Origin: a virus
DNA: 24,831 bases
Reading direction: 5' to 3' (one strand)
IMG/VR virus record: IMGVR_UViG_3300031787_000784
Span: 1-24,831 of that record
In this document: positions 7,717 to 16,057 of the stretch, in pieces
How the letters are laid out: each line of letters starts with the position of its first letter
Position numbering within the stretch: position 1 is the first letter of the stretch
Made by a program: the position numbers and the translations under genes
The notes under the pieces: generated by a model
What the model saw: only the letters and a program-made list of their open reading frames with translations
Told to the model about the DNA's origin: nothing
Database searches by the model: none

Positions 7717-8148
7717 TTAAGTGCTCCAATTTGCCGTTGGTTTATTTGGCCAAGATAAATCTCCAGTCGTAGGGCTTATAACGATAGCGCGAAGCAGGTT
7801 TCGATATGCAACAAAATCCGCTTTGTTTGTCAGATATGGATTACTGAGCGTTGCATCCGCTACATCTGGAACCATAGCCCAATCGGTGTCAGCCAACAGT
7901 TGAGACGCTATTGATTTATTTGCTTCCGCAGTATTCGGTGGTCGTACAGGTTCAACATAGTCTTCAATTGGTCCCCATTTACCAGACACGCATTCAGAAT
8001 ATATCTGTACGCCATGTGCTTCTACGTCATGGGGTACGGCCCCAAACGGAAAATACTCGGACTGCCCCTCAAATAGCACTTGGCATACGACAGCGGTTCT
8101 GTCCGGGTTAGCCCAAATAGGGTTTTTTACATCTGTGTAGTACATCAT
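7717..8148 (-). CDS. Tail-fibre assembly chaperone-like protein
   Basis: 143 aa starting at ATG 8148, which overlaps the fibre stop (ATGA); AAGGA is 4 bases before this ATG and 7 before a second ATG at 8145. A longer in-frame version to 8226 would run deep into the fibre gene and is unlikely. The C-terminal half reads ASQLLADTDWAMVPDVADA, then NKADFVAYRNLLRAI and a Trp/Pro-rich end. This pattern (LL..tDW, eF..yR..LR, WP..P) is typical of small phage tail / fibre assembly chaperones encoded right after a fibre. Function is inferred from motif and position. Confidence 0.75.
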   Translation of the reverse strand: MMYYTDVKNPIWANPDRTAVVCQVLFEGQSEYFPFGAVPHDVEAHGVQIYSECVSGKWGPIEDYVEPVRPPNTAEANKSIASQLLADTDWAMVPDVADATLSNPYLTNKADFVAYRNLLRAIVISPTTGDLSWPNKPTANWST

Positions 8149-9407
8149 GCAATCCTTACAAAAAGTCCAACTGGATAATACTGACCGTAGCCAGCGCTGT
8201 AATACGCAAAAGTCATTAATCGCCAAGTCCCACTTAGTCCTAGATTTGTATCAGCAAAACTACTTGCCATCGTAGTCCCGTTTCCATACCCGTTAAAGCC
8301 ACCGCCAAACCACATATTTAACGCTACGTTATTTGCACCAGACCCAGAACCACCACCTTGGTTACCAGATGATCTGGTTAGAGTGCTTCCAGCAACCGTC
8401 GTACCGGCGCTATAGGTGGTAGACACCGTATTAAAATCGGTTGATCCAGCAATTACATATGAGCCAATATCACCATAGCCCGTCATACTAACAGCGCCAG
8501 TCAAACCATTAACTGAAGTTACCCCACCATTGGCAGCGGTTGTTGAGTTAGTGGCAAACCCTGCGTTGGTGGCAGACCCTGCGGAAGTGGCAAAAGTTGC
8601 ATTGGTGGCGGACCCCGCACTGGTCGCAAACCCCGCGTTAGTAGCAGCCCCGGCATTGGTGGCAGACCCTGCGGAGGTGGCAAAAGTTGCATTTGTTGCG
8701 GAAGACGCTAGTGTTGCAAGCGTAGCCAGCGTAGCTGTAGTGGCCAAAGTGGCAGTAGTAGCTAAAGTGGCCAAAGTGGCGGTAGTAGCCAGAGTTGCAT
8801 TTGTGGCGCTGGCTGCGCTGCCTGAGACGTTAATACCCCAAGTACCTGACGCCCCGGTTCCAGTAGGAGAAGGTACGTTTGTACCAATGACCAAACCTAA
8901 ATTTGTTCTTGCTCCTGCCGCAGTGGTTGCGCCTGTACCACCATTGACAACCGCCAAAGTACCAGTCAGGTTTGCGGCTTGCAGTTCATAGAAGTTGGTC
9001 GCATCAGACCAGACCATGACTTTGGAGCCGTCGGTGACCGTGACCCCTGTTCCCGCTGCTGTGGTGTTGCCAATCACAGACGAGTTGTAGATGGTCATTG
9101 AATAACCACTGTTGTTCCAAACGATGTACGCTTTGGAGGCAGGGGGTGCATAGACAGCGAAGGCAGCACCAGTCGTGGTGGTGAACCGCAACATGGCATA
9201 CACAGCTTGGTTGCTTGCTGCTGTGGACGTTGGGCCGTTTGTGTATGTCAGGGCTTGGCTGGCAGAAGTCACGCTGACCGTCTGATACCCACTGACAGCG
9301 GTATCTAGGATATACGCCAAATTGTTGTTGGTCGTGTCTCCCCAAACACCCGCCTGGGTGCCGCTAGTCGGCAGTTCAATCCGAAGATTTGAGGAATATG
9401 TGCTCAT
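8145..9407 (-). CDS. Tail fibre protein with A/T/N-rich tandem repeats
   Basis: 420 aa. The N-terminus (STYSSNLRIELPTSGTQAGV, then WGDTTNNNL) matches the start common to phage fibre proteins that attach to a virion. Residues about 75-140 are a beta-rich domain. Residues 147-170 contain LAVVNGGTGATTAAGARTNL, a frequent fibre motif. Residues 196-288 are short repeats of SATNATFATSAG and ATLATTATL type, expected to form a repetitive trimeric stalk. The Gly/Tyr-rich C-terminus (about 340-420) should be the receptor-facing tip. ATG overlaps the preceding gene by four bases. Confidence 0.85.
   Translation of the reverse strand: MSTYSSNLRIELPTSGTQAGVWGDTTNNNLAYILDTAVSGYQTVSVTSASQALTYTNGPTSTAASNQAVYAMLRFTTTTGAAFAVYAPPASKAYIVWNNSGYSMTIYNSSVIGNTTAAGTGVTVTDGSKVMVWSDATNFYELQAANLTGTLAVVNGGTGATTAAGARTNLGLVIGTNVPSPTGTGASGTWGINVSGSAASATNATLATTATLATLATTATLATTATLATLATLASSATNATFATSAGSATNAGAATNAGFATSAGSATNATFATSAGSATNAGFATNSTTAANGGVTSVNGLTGAVSMTGYGDIGSYVIAGSTDFNTVSTTYSAGTTVAGSTLTRSSGNQGGGSGSGANNVALNMWFGGGFNGYGNGTTMASSFADTNLGLSGTWRLMTFAYYSAGYGQYYPVGLFVRIA
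8544..8822 (-). repeat. In-frame tandem repeats in fibre stalk
   Basis: Codes for residues 196-288 of the fibre. Short Ala/Thr/Asn/Ser units of 4 to 7 residues recur. At DNA level, bases 8566-8603 and 8656-8693 form a 38-base direct repeat with one mismatch, spaced by exactly 90 bases (30 codons). All repeats preserve the reading frame, so unit gain or loss would change stalk length without frameshift. Confidence 0.85.
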
Positions 9408-9772
9408 TGGTTTTCCTTTATAAATTCAACCCAAGCTGCCGTTGTTTCATCCCATTGATATATCCCACCGTTAGTAGGATAAGAAACAGGCGCAATCCAA
9501 TTACAAGTTTCTTCTACCAACACCCAGCTTGGATACGGTTGAGGGGGAATAAACGCATCACGCTTAGCGTCGTAGGTATACCCAAGACCAGCGTAATTTT
9601 TCCGAATACTTCCACTGTAGCTTGTTTGTTTCCAGTCGCCGCCAAACAAAGACTGACAAAAAGCAACCCCCTTTGCTTCGTCCTCTACGCCATCCACCAA
9701 CAATTCATCATTAGCCACAACAATAACTTGTGTGACTATGCCTTGTTCATTAAGTTGTGCAAAATGTGCCAT
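9404..9772 (-). CDS. Conserved phage protein of fibre region (unknown function)
   Basis: 122 aa, beginning AHFAQLNEQGIVTQVIVVAN. It contains GVAFCQSLFGGDWKQTSYSG, RKNYAGLGYTYDAKRDAFIP, and a Trp-rich end with PSWVLVEETCNW and WDETTAAWVEF. From memory this is a widespread small protein encoded near fibres or structural genes in aquatic myo- and podoviruses. Cys is present but no catalytic pattern is seen. It lies between two fibre-type genes, overlapping the next by four bases. Probably a small virion or fibre-associated protein. Confidence 0.8.
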   Translation of the reverse strand: MAHFAQLNEQGIVTQVIVVANDELLVDGVEDEAKGVAFCQSLFGGDWKQTSYSGSIRKNYAGLGYTYDAKRDAFIPPQPYPSWVLVEETCNWIAPVSYPTNGGIYQWDETTAAWVEFIKENQ

Positions 9773-9776
9773 GTCT

Positions 9777-10775
9777 CTAGAGTGTTATTGATCCTGACCC
9801 CGTCCACCTGTAAATAAGATAGCCGCCAGTATTTGTAAGAGATGGGCTCCCTGTTGTTGACGCTGCGGCTGGATATGCGTTTGAATATCGAACAATCACA
9901 ACTCCAGAACCGCCAGCAGCCGAGTATGCGCCATTGCCGCCACCACCGCCACCTCCGCCTGTATTTGCAGTTCCGGCAGTTGCGGGCGCGGTTGGTCTTG
10001 CTCCGTCACCACGTCCGTCGCCACCAAATCCACCTCCACCAAGCCCACCGGGGCCACCGTCAACTTGTCCACCAGCACCGCCCCCACCAGCGTAATAAGT
10101 TGATGACCCTGTAATAGAAGAAGTTAAACCGTTACCACCTGCAACACCTTGAATACTGCCAGTACCAGTCGCACCAACTGCACCTGCGCCACCGCCACCG
10201 CCACCGCATTGCCCGCCATTTGCATCGTAGCCACCATTTCCGCCGGTATTTCCTTGCCCGGCTGTACCTGCACCGCCAGAAGTGGCTCCGTTTTGTCCGC
10301 CGCCCCCGCCTGAACCACCAGAAAATCCGTTTTGTCCGGGAGGGCCACCGCCAGCGCCACCGCCAGTTGATGTTATTGAGGAAAATACAGAATTGCCACC
10401 ATTTGAAGACGCCCCTGAAGAGGTCGCACCACCACCGCCTACGGTGACTGTATACGTCACACCCTTTGATACGCCTACTGAACCAGTGAGCATACCCCCC
10501 GCACCGCCACCACCGCCACGGGAATCGTTATTACTGAAGCCACCACCACCCCCGCCAGCAACTACAAGATATTCAACGGAAGGAGTTACATTTGATTTAC
10601 CGTATAACGAACTCATGCTCCACGTTGTACCGCTACCGCCAACACCAGCAAGAGTCCGCACATTGGCTTGGTTCATTGAAATAGTTGTAGTCAAACCAAG
10701 TCCAAGTTCTTGGGCGACACTAACCGGGCTGGATGTACCACCCATATTCAGTGCCCCACTGGATGGCATCGTCAT
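9777..10775 (-). CDS. Glycine-rich tail adhesin-like protein
   Basis: 332 aa, ATG with GGGAG seven bases upstream, overlapping the previous stop (TAATG). Residues 1-60 are a conserved-looking N-terminal module (PSSGALNMGGTSSPVSVAQE, ending SLYGKS). Residues 67-290 are over half glycine with runs of GGGGG and short polar or aromatic inserts, opening with VEYLVVAGGGGGG and closing with GGSGVVIVRYSN. This matches glycine-rich domains predicted to pack as polyglycine-II helices, as in phage S16 gp38 adhesin, where variable loops bind receptors. Residues 290-332 form a beta cap. Likely a receptor-binding tip or fibre partner. Confidence 0.8.
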   Translation of the reverse strand: MTMPSSGALNMGGTSSPVSVAQELGLGLTTTISMNQANVRTLAGVGGSGTTWSMSSLYGKSNVTPSVEYLVVAGGGGGGFSNNDSRGGGGGAGGMLTGSVGVSKGVTYTVTVGGGGATSSGASSNGGNSVFSSITSTGGGAGGGPPGQNGFSGGSGGGGGQNGATSGGAGTAGQGNTGGNGGYDANGGQCGGGGGGAGAVGATGTGSIQGVAGGNGLTSSITGSSTYYAGGGGAGGQVDGGPGGLGGGGFGGDGRGDGARPTAPATAGTANTGGGGGGGGNGAYSAAGGSGVVIVRYSNAYPAAASTTGSPSLTNTGGYLIYRWTGSGSITL

Positions 10776-13282
10776 TATTTAGCTCCCAGTGCTTTCAGGC
10801 TCTCTTCAAGCATTGTTACTTTGGCAGTTAACTCTTTGACTGCCTCAATTAAAATTGGAGCAAATTTATCGTATGCAACTGTTTTGTATTTGTCCCCTTC
10901 CGGGGCTTCGTGCATCGAATCACTGACCAATTCAGGCAACACCTTCTGTACCTGATCTGCTAACACACCGTAGTCGTACTCCCCCGGATGCCCAATTATG
11001 GAGCTTTCAATCCACTTAAATTTAACACCATTAAGTTGCTGGACAATGGAAAGAGCGGACTGGATTGGGGTAATTTCTGTTTTTAATCGTGGGTCAGAAT
11101 ATGCAGTGACGTTTCCTGCCGCAGTCATATCCCCATTGCCTAGATATGTGTACCATCTCCATGAGCTTGCTGACCATCCGCCAACGCCGAAGTAACCGTC
11201 TGGCCGTAAGTGGAGTGACGTTCCATAAGTCCCTTGGCAATGGAATGTGATGTTTGCAAGGTTTGAATCACCAGTGCCGCCGTTGTTTCTGACTTCAACT
11301 GCACTTGTGTTTCCAGATTGAGACCCAGCAATTGCCGCACTTGTCCACTTCGCACTTGCGTTATTCGAGTACGTAGCGTTGGTAGCGGAACCTGCCGAAG
11401 AGGCATAACTTGCATTAGAAGCAGAGGACACAGCAAAGTTGCTGGGGTTGTAAACGTAAAAATTAACGCCATCATTGCCGCCCCAAAGCCAAGTTGGTTG
11501 CCCGCCTTGGCCAGACCAATAAAAGTTAATGCCCGTACCGTCAGACCGATTAGGGTACGCCCTACCAGCATTTGTGGCGTAGCCTGCGTTGGTAGCTGCG
11601 CTGGCGTTGGTGGCCGAAGAAGCAAAAGTTGCATTGGTAGCCGAAGTCGCAAAAGTGGCGTTTGTGGCCGATGATGCAAAAGTAGCGTTGGTTGCTGAAC
11701 CCGCAGCGATGCTGGATTGAGAAAGCCAAGTGGGGGCCGCTGCCCCGTTGCTTTGCAGGACCTGCCCGGAAGTGCCCGCCACTGAGTACGCATGGGCCGT
11801 GCCCGTACCATAGCCAATACCCCCGTTTGTCGCCGTCGCCGTAGAGTTTGTACCGCCGTTGGCGATTGGCAGTGTGCCGCTGACATGCGTTGCCATGCCA
11901 ATCTTGCCCCAGCTTGGAGCCGCGCCTACACCCCCAGAGATCAGTGCATTGCCTACGGCTACGTCTGCAAGTTTGGCCAGCGATGTGGTTGTGTCTGCAT
12001 AGATCAAGTCGCCAACGGCATAAGAGGTTTGCCCAGTGCCGCCCAGAGGAGCCGATACTGCCGTGAAGCCTGAAGCCAACGAACCCGCAGCCAATGCCCC
12101 CGTCCCAGTGATACCCGTGTAAGAACCCGTGAGCCTTGAAGTACCCAACGAACCAGAGGTGATGTTGTTTGCATTGGTCGTGTCCGTGGTAGCTGAAGCT
12201 GCAAGACCAGACACCGCCCCTGCGGCAATGGCAATGGCTGTGTCGGTAGCCGAAGTAATCTGGCCTTGGGCGTTGACTGCCACGACTGGGACAGAACTTG
12301 CGGAGCCGTAGGTTGTTGCGCTTACCCCAGTGTTAGCGATGTTGAACGTGTAGGTGGGAGACTCAGACAGCCCCGTCCCTGCGGTGTAAGTGATTGGTGC
12401 GGAGAACTGCTGAAAAACAAGTGCTGTTGTGCCAATCGTTATAGGAGGTGCAGTCTGTTGTACCCAAGCAGTATTAAGGTTAGCAACGCCGCTGGTCACC
12501 AAGAAAAAGTCACCCTCGTCAATCTGGTCAACTCCGGTACCAACAGAATCAAAGTCTGTAGCACGAGTCAGAATGTAAGGCGTTCCGGCAGAACCTACCT
12601 GAGTAACAACATACACGCCGTTATTTGCACCAGCCGCTTCATTCTTTACCAGTATGCGTTCTGCGGCAATAGTAAGTGTTGAGTCCACAGACAAAGCGCC
12701 GTTAGCGTTTCCTGTAAGCGTAGCTCCTACCCCAGATGTGCCGTTGTTGTATGTGTTTGCTGGTAGAGTTGTTGTAGTTGCTAAGGCTACGGCTTCATGA
12801 AAGTGGATGCCAGACGCAATGGCGTCGGCGTACTGCTTGTTAACAATGTCTGTGTTGTTGGTTGGTGTTGTTGATACTGTGCCGGACGTAATATTTGCCG
12901 TGGTGATGTTGGCCGTGCTGGTGCCCAGTGTGCCAATGTCAAGAACGTCAACAGCCAGCCCCGCCGCGCTCAGATAAACCGAACGCGAAGACGGGTAGGT
13001 CACAAAGACATTCTTTGTGCCCGCAGCGAAAGGAACCAACGAGCCTGCATTGCTGGAAGACAACACGGTTGTACGAGACAGAGTTGTACCCGAAGCAGTG
13101 TACGTACCAATACCAACTTCCCAGTCCCCTGCGGTCAGGTCTACGATGGTGTAGTACGTGGTATTGCCATTACCAACTGTGGCAAAGGACTGATACCCAA
13201 GGACAGCCCCACCAAGCGTAACAGTGCCCGTCCCCGTTGTTGAGGTGGTTTCTTGTACTCTGTCTTTTACTACGAGTGCCAT
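10775..13282 (-). CDS. Tail fibre with C-terminal intramolecular chaperone (peptidase S74)
   Basis: 835 aa. Residues 1-105 are an N-terminal attachment domain (VKDRVQETTSTTGTGTVTLG, then YPSSRSVYLS). Residues 140-300 include NKQYADAIASGIHFHEAVALA, a common phage fibre motif, quoted here in part. Residues about 410-480 carry PLGGTGQTSYAVGDLIYA-type repeats. Residues 528-573 and 621-645 hold SATNATFA repeats. The C-terminus (about 728-832) is an S74 chaperone domain: YSDPRLKTEITPIQSAL with S729 and K734 as the probable self-cleavage residues, then DYGVLADQVQKVLPELV and a C-terminal trimeric coiled coil. The domain folds the trimer and is released by autocleavage before S729 in known members. 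Confidence 0.9.
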   Translation of the reverse strand: MALVVKDRVQETTSTTGTGTVTLGGAVLGYQSFATVGNGNTTYYTIVDLTAGDWEVGIGTYTASGTTLSRTTVLSSSNAGSLVPFAAGTKNVFVTYPSSRSVYLSAAGLAVDVLDIGTLGTSTANITTANITSGTVSTTPTNNTDIVNKQYADAIASGIHFHEAVALATTTTLPANTYNNGTSGVGATLTGNANGALSVDSTLTIAAERILVKNEAAGANNGVYVVTQVGSAGTPYILTRATDFDSVGTGVDQIDEGDFFLVTSGVANLNTAWVQQTAPPITIGTTALVFQQFSAPITYTAGTGLSESPTYTFNIANTGVSATTYGSASSVPVVAVNAQGQITSATDTAIAIAAGAVSGLAASATTDTTNANNITSGSLGTSRLTGSYTGITGTGALAAGSLASGFTAVSAPLGGTGQTSYAVGDLIYADTTTSLAKLADVAVGNALISGGVGAAPSWGKIGMATHVSGTLPIANGGTNSTATATNGGIGYGTGTAHAYSVAGTSGQVLQSNGAAAPTWLSQSSIAAGSATNATFASSATNATFATSATNATFASSATNASAATNAGYATNAGRAYPNRSDGTGINFYWSGQGGQPTWLWGGNDGVNFYVYNPSNFAVSSASNASYASSAGSATNATYSNNASAKWTSAAIAGSQSGNTSAVEVRNNGGTGDSNLANITFHCQGTYGTSLHLRPDGYFGVGGWSASSWRWYTYLGNGDMTAAGNVTAYSDPRLKTEITPIQSALSIVQQLNGVKFKWIESSIIGHPGEYDYGVLADQVQKVLPELVSDSMHEAPEGDKYKTVAYDKFAPILIEAVKELTAKVTMLEESLKALGAK
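11564..11701 (-). repeat. SATNATFA repeats in S74 fibre
   Basis: Codes for residues 528-573 of the S74 fibre. Units of 7 to 8 residues (SATNATFA / SSATNATFA / ATNAGYA) repeat in tandem. The 17 bases at 11622-11638 are identical to 8590-8606 in the second fibre, in the same coding sense. Confidence 0.8.
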
Positions 13283-13291
13283 TTGTGCCTC

Positions 13292-14116
13292 TTACGATTG
13301 GGTTTTCACAACCTGCCAAGTGGTAGATTGCGAGTTGTTTATTTCGGTCCAATTTGCCGTTTGTGAGTCATTGATGATTTCCCACAAGAACTGAGCAAGT
13401 ATCACATCCGCCCCTACCGCACTATCCTGTATGGTAGCAAGAAAGACGGCTGAAGCCAAGAGCGAATCCAGAGCAGCGGCGGTGTCGCTGACAGCGGCGT
13501 TAAACGTGGAAGGGGCTACCAAAGTAGTGTCAGACCCTGCGGCAGTGTCGGCCACAGAAACCCCAAATCCAGCAGCGGCGGCGGTTGTATCAAACCCTGT
13601 AGCAAGCTCAGCCAAAAACGCCAAAAGGTCCGCATTTGAACTTGGCGTATCCAACGCTGACATTAAATCTTGGGCGAGTGAGGCATATACCTGTCCCCCA
13701 ACAAACGAGTCGGACACTGTTCCAGTATCCGCATATGCCCCGTTAAAATCTGCTTGGGCTGAATACAGATCAGACACGCTGGCAGTGTCTGCACACAACC
13801 CTCCAAAAATCGCCGCAGCGGCGAACGTGTCCGAAGCAGTTGCCGCGTCTTCAAAGTACGCCGGGAACACCATCAAAGCTGAAGGCGTGTCCAGTGCAGT
13901 GGCGATCTCTGCTATGGCCGCGCTGAAGTTCGATTCAGCGACAACAATATTCTCACCAACCGCAATCTCTTCCAAAATCAGGGGCGCAAACAACGCCACC
14001 GCATTGACCGCTGTATCTGACGCCGTTACAGCTTCATCAACCGTGCTGTCATAGCTCGCGCCTGCCCCTGCTAAAGCAGCAAAGGGCGCGGCGGCAAATG
14101 CGGATGTACCGAACAC
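13292..14116 (-). CDS. Structural protein built of about eleven 20-aa repeats
   Basis: 274 aa from a GTG at 14116; no ATG is available and no good ribosome-binding site is visible, so translation may depend on coupling (the previous stop is 6 bases upstream). Residues about 20-245 consist of some eleven imperfect 19-22 aa units with consensus F-x-A-x-x-x-(D/E)-x-A-x-x-x-D-(T/S), for example FSAAIAEIATALDTPSALMV. The acidic residue and the Asp near positions 7 and 13 are the most constant. The last 30 residues hold three shorter W-x-(I/V)-x-x-(S/T)Q units. Located between tail structural genes and the first fibre, so possibly a tail appendage or fibre-network protein. Not assigned to a family. 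Confidence 0.8.
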   Translation of the reverse strand: MFGTSAFAAAPFAALAGAGASYDSTVDEAVTASDTAVNAVALFAPLILEEIAVGENIVVAESNFSAAIAEIATALDTPSALMVFPAYFEDAATASDTFAAAAIFGGLCADTASVSDLYSAQADFNGAYADTGTVSDSFVGGQVYASLAQDLMSALDTPSSNADLLAFLAELATGFDTTAAAAGFGVSVADTAAGSDTTLVAPSTFNAAVSDTAAALDSLLASAVFLATIQDSAVGADVILAQFLWEIINDSQTANWTEINNSQSTTWQVVKTQS

Positions 14117-14122
14117 AAAGGA

Positions 14123-14698
14123 TTACGCAGCGTCAAGGCTGAACGTGTAGGTCACATTCAACGTGTCACCGCTCACCACGGTACGGTCGCCAGGAGACTG
14201 GAAGTCGGCTTCAGAGAACAAAACCCCCGAAGTGCCACTGCTCACAGTACACAGGAACGCCCCGGCAACAACACCCCCGGCACCAGAAATAGTGAATGAG
14301 GCAGGCGAAGCAGAGTTACTGATGACGGACGGGTCAGCAGTAGTAGCCGTACCAAAAGTCACAGACTTGCGTGAGCCAGCGTAGTCGGTGAATTCAGTCC
14401 ATGATTTAGAACCTAAAGTGTCAGAGGCGGAATATGTCGTGCCAGAACCGGGGCCAGTTACCAATCCAAGGAAAAACGAAGCCGTATACGTAGTACCTGT
14501 GAAGTACTGAGTATTCATGTTTTGCAGCCCCACATTGACCACGAGATTGTGCATCTCGTCTTCCCACTTTAAGTTGCCATCTTTATCTAGACATTGAACG
14601 TGAAACACGCCCCCGCCATGAGCGCCATTTTTCAGGGCTGTACCAGCAACTAGACCCGCAGTTACGGTGTCAGTAGATTGAGCTTTTTCGTTGAACAT
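14123..14698 (-). CDS. Beta-rich phage structural protein
   Basis: 191 aa; start ATG 14698 has AAGGAG six bases upstream, preferred over an in-frame start at 14716. It contains GGVFHVQCLDKDGNLKWEDE, then HNLVVNVGLQNMNTQYFTG, a pattern (W-x-x-x-x-x-NLVxNxGL) that I recall from many phage tail-region proteins. The rest is Ser/Thr/Gly-rich strands ending VVSGDTLNVTYTFSL. Adjacent to another small beta-rich structural gene. Probably a tail or neck accessory protein. Confidence 0.75.
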   Translation of the reverse strand: MFNEKAQSTDTVTAGLVAGTALKNGAHGGGVFHVQCLDKDGNLKWEDEMHNLVVNVGLQNMNTQYFTGTTYTASFFLGLVTGPGSGTTYSASDTLGSKSWTEFTDYAGSRKSVTFGTATTADPSVISNSASPASFTISGAGGVVAGAFLCTVSSGTSGVLFSEADFQSPGDRTVVSGDTLNVTYTFSLDAA

Positions 14699-14708
14699 AG
14701 GATACTCC

Positions 14709-15131
14709 TTAAACAAACCGAATGAGCGCCGATGTGCTTGTGTTTGCAGGCATCGTCACGGGAAAAGTGTTGGTGGATGTTTTGTTACTGCCAAAGTCTA
14801 AGACGCACACAGCGCCATTATCTCCGGCCTTGTAAATCAACGCACCTCTGGCAGTAATCGCGCCCGTCCAAGCAGGGGACGAGAAGTTGATGAACACGAT
14901 GCTCCCAGCGGAAGTGGTTTCCGTACCTACAGTGGCTGTGACAATTTGCCCACCAGCAACATAGTTGCCACCCGAGGCTTCTCCAGTCGTGGTGTATGCA
15001 GTGGTGGTCTCATCAAGCGTGGCTGCGTTGGTGTACAACGCCAGATAAAAGGTGTTTGACGAGAAGTTGAACGACCCGTTTATCAAGCCTGACCGAAGAG
15101 TGTTGCAACTGTAGTTGCCCGTAAACGCCAT
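14709..15131 (-). CDS. Small beta-rich phage tail-region structural protein
   Basis: 140 aa. It starts AFTGNYSCNTLRSGLINGSF and contains FYLALYTNAATLDETTTAY, GEASGGNYVAGG and ARGALIYKAGDNGAVCVLDF, ending in ALIRFV. From memory this arrangement (N-terminal TGNY/NF, 'ALYTN', 'TARGALIY', 'VLDFG') is widely shared among small phage virion proteins next to adaptors. ATG overlaps the adaptor stop by one base (TAATG). Probably a tail or neck decoration; no enzymatic signs. Confidence 0.75.
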   Translation of the reverse strand: MAFTGNYSCNTLRSGLINGSFNFSSNTFYLALYTNAATLDETTTAYTTTGEASGGNYVAGGQIVTATVGTETTSAGSIVFINFSSPAWTGAITARGALIYKAGDNGAVCVLDFGSNKTSTNTFPVTMPANTSTSALIRFV

Positions 15132-15859
15132 TACACAACCCCAGTATTCTGTGGCAGTGCGGGTGTGCGGTACTGCCCACTGCGGTACGCATCACTGCGC
15201 TCAAGCCCATCGCCCAAACGTTTGGCCAATGCAAGAGCTTCCATGTACTTTTGGTTGTAGCCAGTGATGATGTCCACTTCACCCTTCATGAAGGTGTACG
15301 CCTCAACCAAAGAACCGTACAGCAACACGCTGTCAAAGTTGTCACCAAGCCATGTTTGGCCAGAAGCCGCCGTGGTGATGGAAGTGGGGTAATAGTAGTA
15401 ATGCAACTCAACGGAGTACACCGCATCTGGCGTGGGGCCAAGAATGAACGACAACTCGTTGGTAATTACAGGAGACGCATCGTTTGAGGTCGTTGGGCCA
15501 AACAGCGCGTAGTACTTGGGCGTTGCTGTATCGGTGGCTTTGGGATACGCCTGACGGATGAAGTTCACATCTTTGTTGAGCAAGAACTCTTGCCCATCAA
15601 CAGTCTCAACCGCCAATGAAAATGTGGAAAGAAAGTCGCCGGGGCACGACAAGTACTTGTTGCCCGTAGACGTTACCCCCGTTACGTTTTTTCGCAGCGA
15701 GGGGAACTGAACCGAGTTGTATATACGTTGTTCAGCCTGCGTGATGAAAGTATTGATCTGTGTCGTGGCAGACACAGTACTCCCACTCGCAAGGTATACA
15801 TCCGGAAACTGATTCTCGGTGTACGACTGAATTGTGTTGTACAACTCGGTGTAGTTCAT
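15131..15859 (-). CDS. Head-to-tail adaptor, SU10-adaptor type
   Basis: 242 aa. Helical N-terminus (MNYTELYNTIQSYTENQFPD, then FITQAEQRIYNSVQFPSLRK), a central beta part with LSCPGDFLSTFSLAV and YYALFGPTT, and a helical C-terminus with LLYGSLVEAYTFMKGEVDII and YMEALALAKRLGDGLERSDA. This helix-beta-helix pattern with a conserved SLVEAY..MKGE helix fits podovirus adaptor proteins (T7 gp11 / phage SU10 adaptor group), which form a 12-fold ring below the portal. Start overlaps the preceding gene as ATGA. The second adaptor-like gene in the window. Confidence 0.8.
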   Translation of the reverse strand: MNYTELYNTIQSYTENQFPDVYLASGSTVSATTQINTFITQAEQRIYNSVQFPSLRKNVTGVTSTGNKYLSCPGDFLSTFSLAVETVDGQEFLLNKDVNFIRQAYPKATDTATPKYYALFGPTTSNDASPVITNELSFILGPTPDAVYSVELHYYYYPTSITTAASGQTWLGDNFDSVLLYGSLVEAYTFMKGEVDIITGYNQKYMEALALAKRLGDGLERSDAYRSGQYRTPALPQNTGVV

Positions 15860-16056
15860 GCCATTGGGCCTCTGGCCATCAAGCCTTTAGTAGCCGCGCC
15901 AGTACCACGGATTTTGATGCCGCTGGTCTTGGTGGGGGGATAGTCTTGGCTGCGCGTGTTGGCCACAGACACGTTTGCTTTACGCATCGTCTCTTTTGCT
16001 GGCTCTTCGCCAACAACCACAGTGGCCACTTTTTTGGGTACCTTGTATGTTGCCAT
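15856..16056 (-). CDS. Small basic protein, conserved C-terminal GTGAATKG / ARGPMA
   Basis: 66 aa from ATG 16056, which has GGAGG five bases upstream; a GTG twelve bases further upstream is less likely. N-terminus MATYKVPKKVATVVVGEEPA, C-terminus KIRGTGAATKGLMARGPMA. Basic and small. The end resembles the recurrent tag of the 18106-20258 block only loosely (RG-x-GAATKG against RADGIATKG). I recall short phage proteins ending in ARGPMA near adaptor genes. Overlaps the adaptor by four bases and follows the 58-aa gene after one base. Function unknown; perhaps a minor virion component. Confidence 0.75.
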   Translation of the reverse strand: MATYKVPKKVATVVVGEEPAKETMRKANVSVANTRSQDYPPTKTSGIKIRGTGAATKGLMARGPMA

Positions 16057-16057
16057 A

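Noticed and set aside
7717-7719. Stop readthrough joining the 143-aa and 189-aa proteins
   Set aside because: Possible because both share a frame, but GGAG spacing and the family-like N-terminus favour a separate AUU start; TAA is the least leaky stop.
8544-8822. CRISPR-like or intergenic tandem array
   Set aside because: Repeats vary, are in coding frame and have no fixed spacers; they form the fibre stalk.
8530-8991. Plus-strand open frame of 153 codons, Val/Ala-rich
   Set aside because: Antisense of the fibre repeat region; the period of the repeats keeps stops out. The minus-strand fibre gene explains it fully.
10282-10782. Plus-strand proline-rich open frame
   Set aside because: Antisense of glycine codons (GGN reads as NCC, proline) in the adhesin gene.
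11140-11901. Minus-strand 253-codon open frame in another phase
   Set aside because: Out-of-phase reading of the S74 fibre; Arg/Pro/Leu/Gln-rich low complexity typical of a shadow frame.
7721-13282. Diversity-generating retroelement acting on the fibre genes
   Set aside because: No reverse transcriptase and no template/variable repeat pair are visible in this window.
13431-14054. Plus-strand 207-codon open frame
   Set aside because: Antisense of the 20-aa repeat protein; composition mirrors the repeat and there is no convincing ribosome-binding site.
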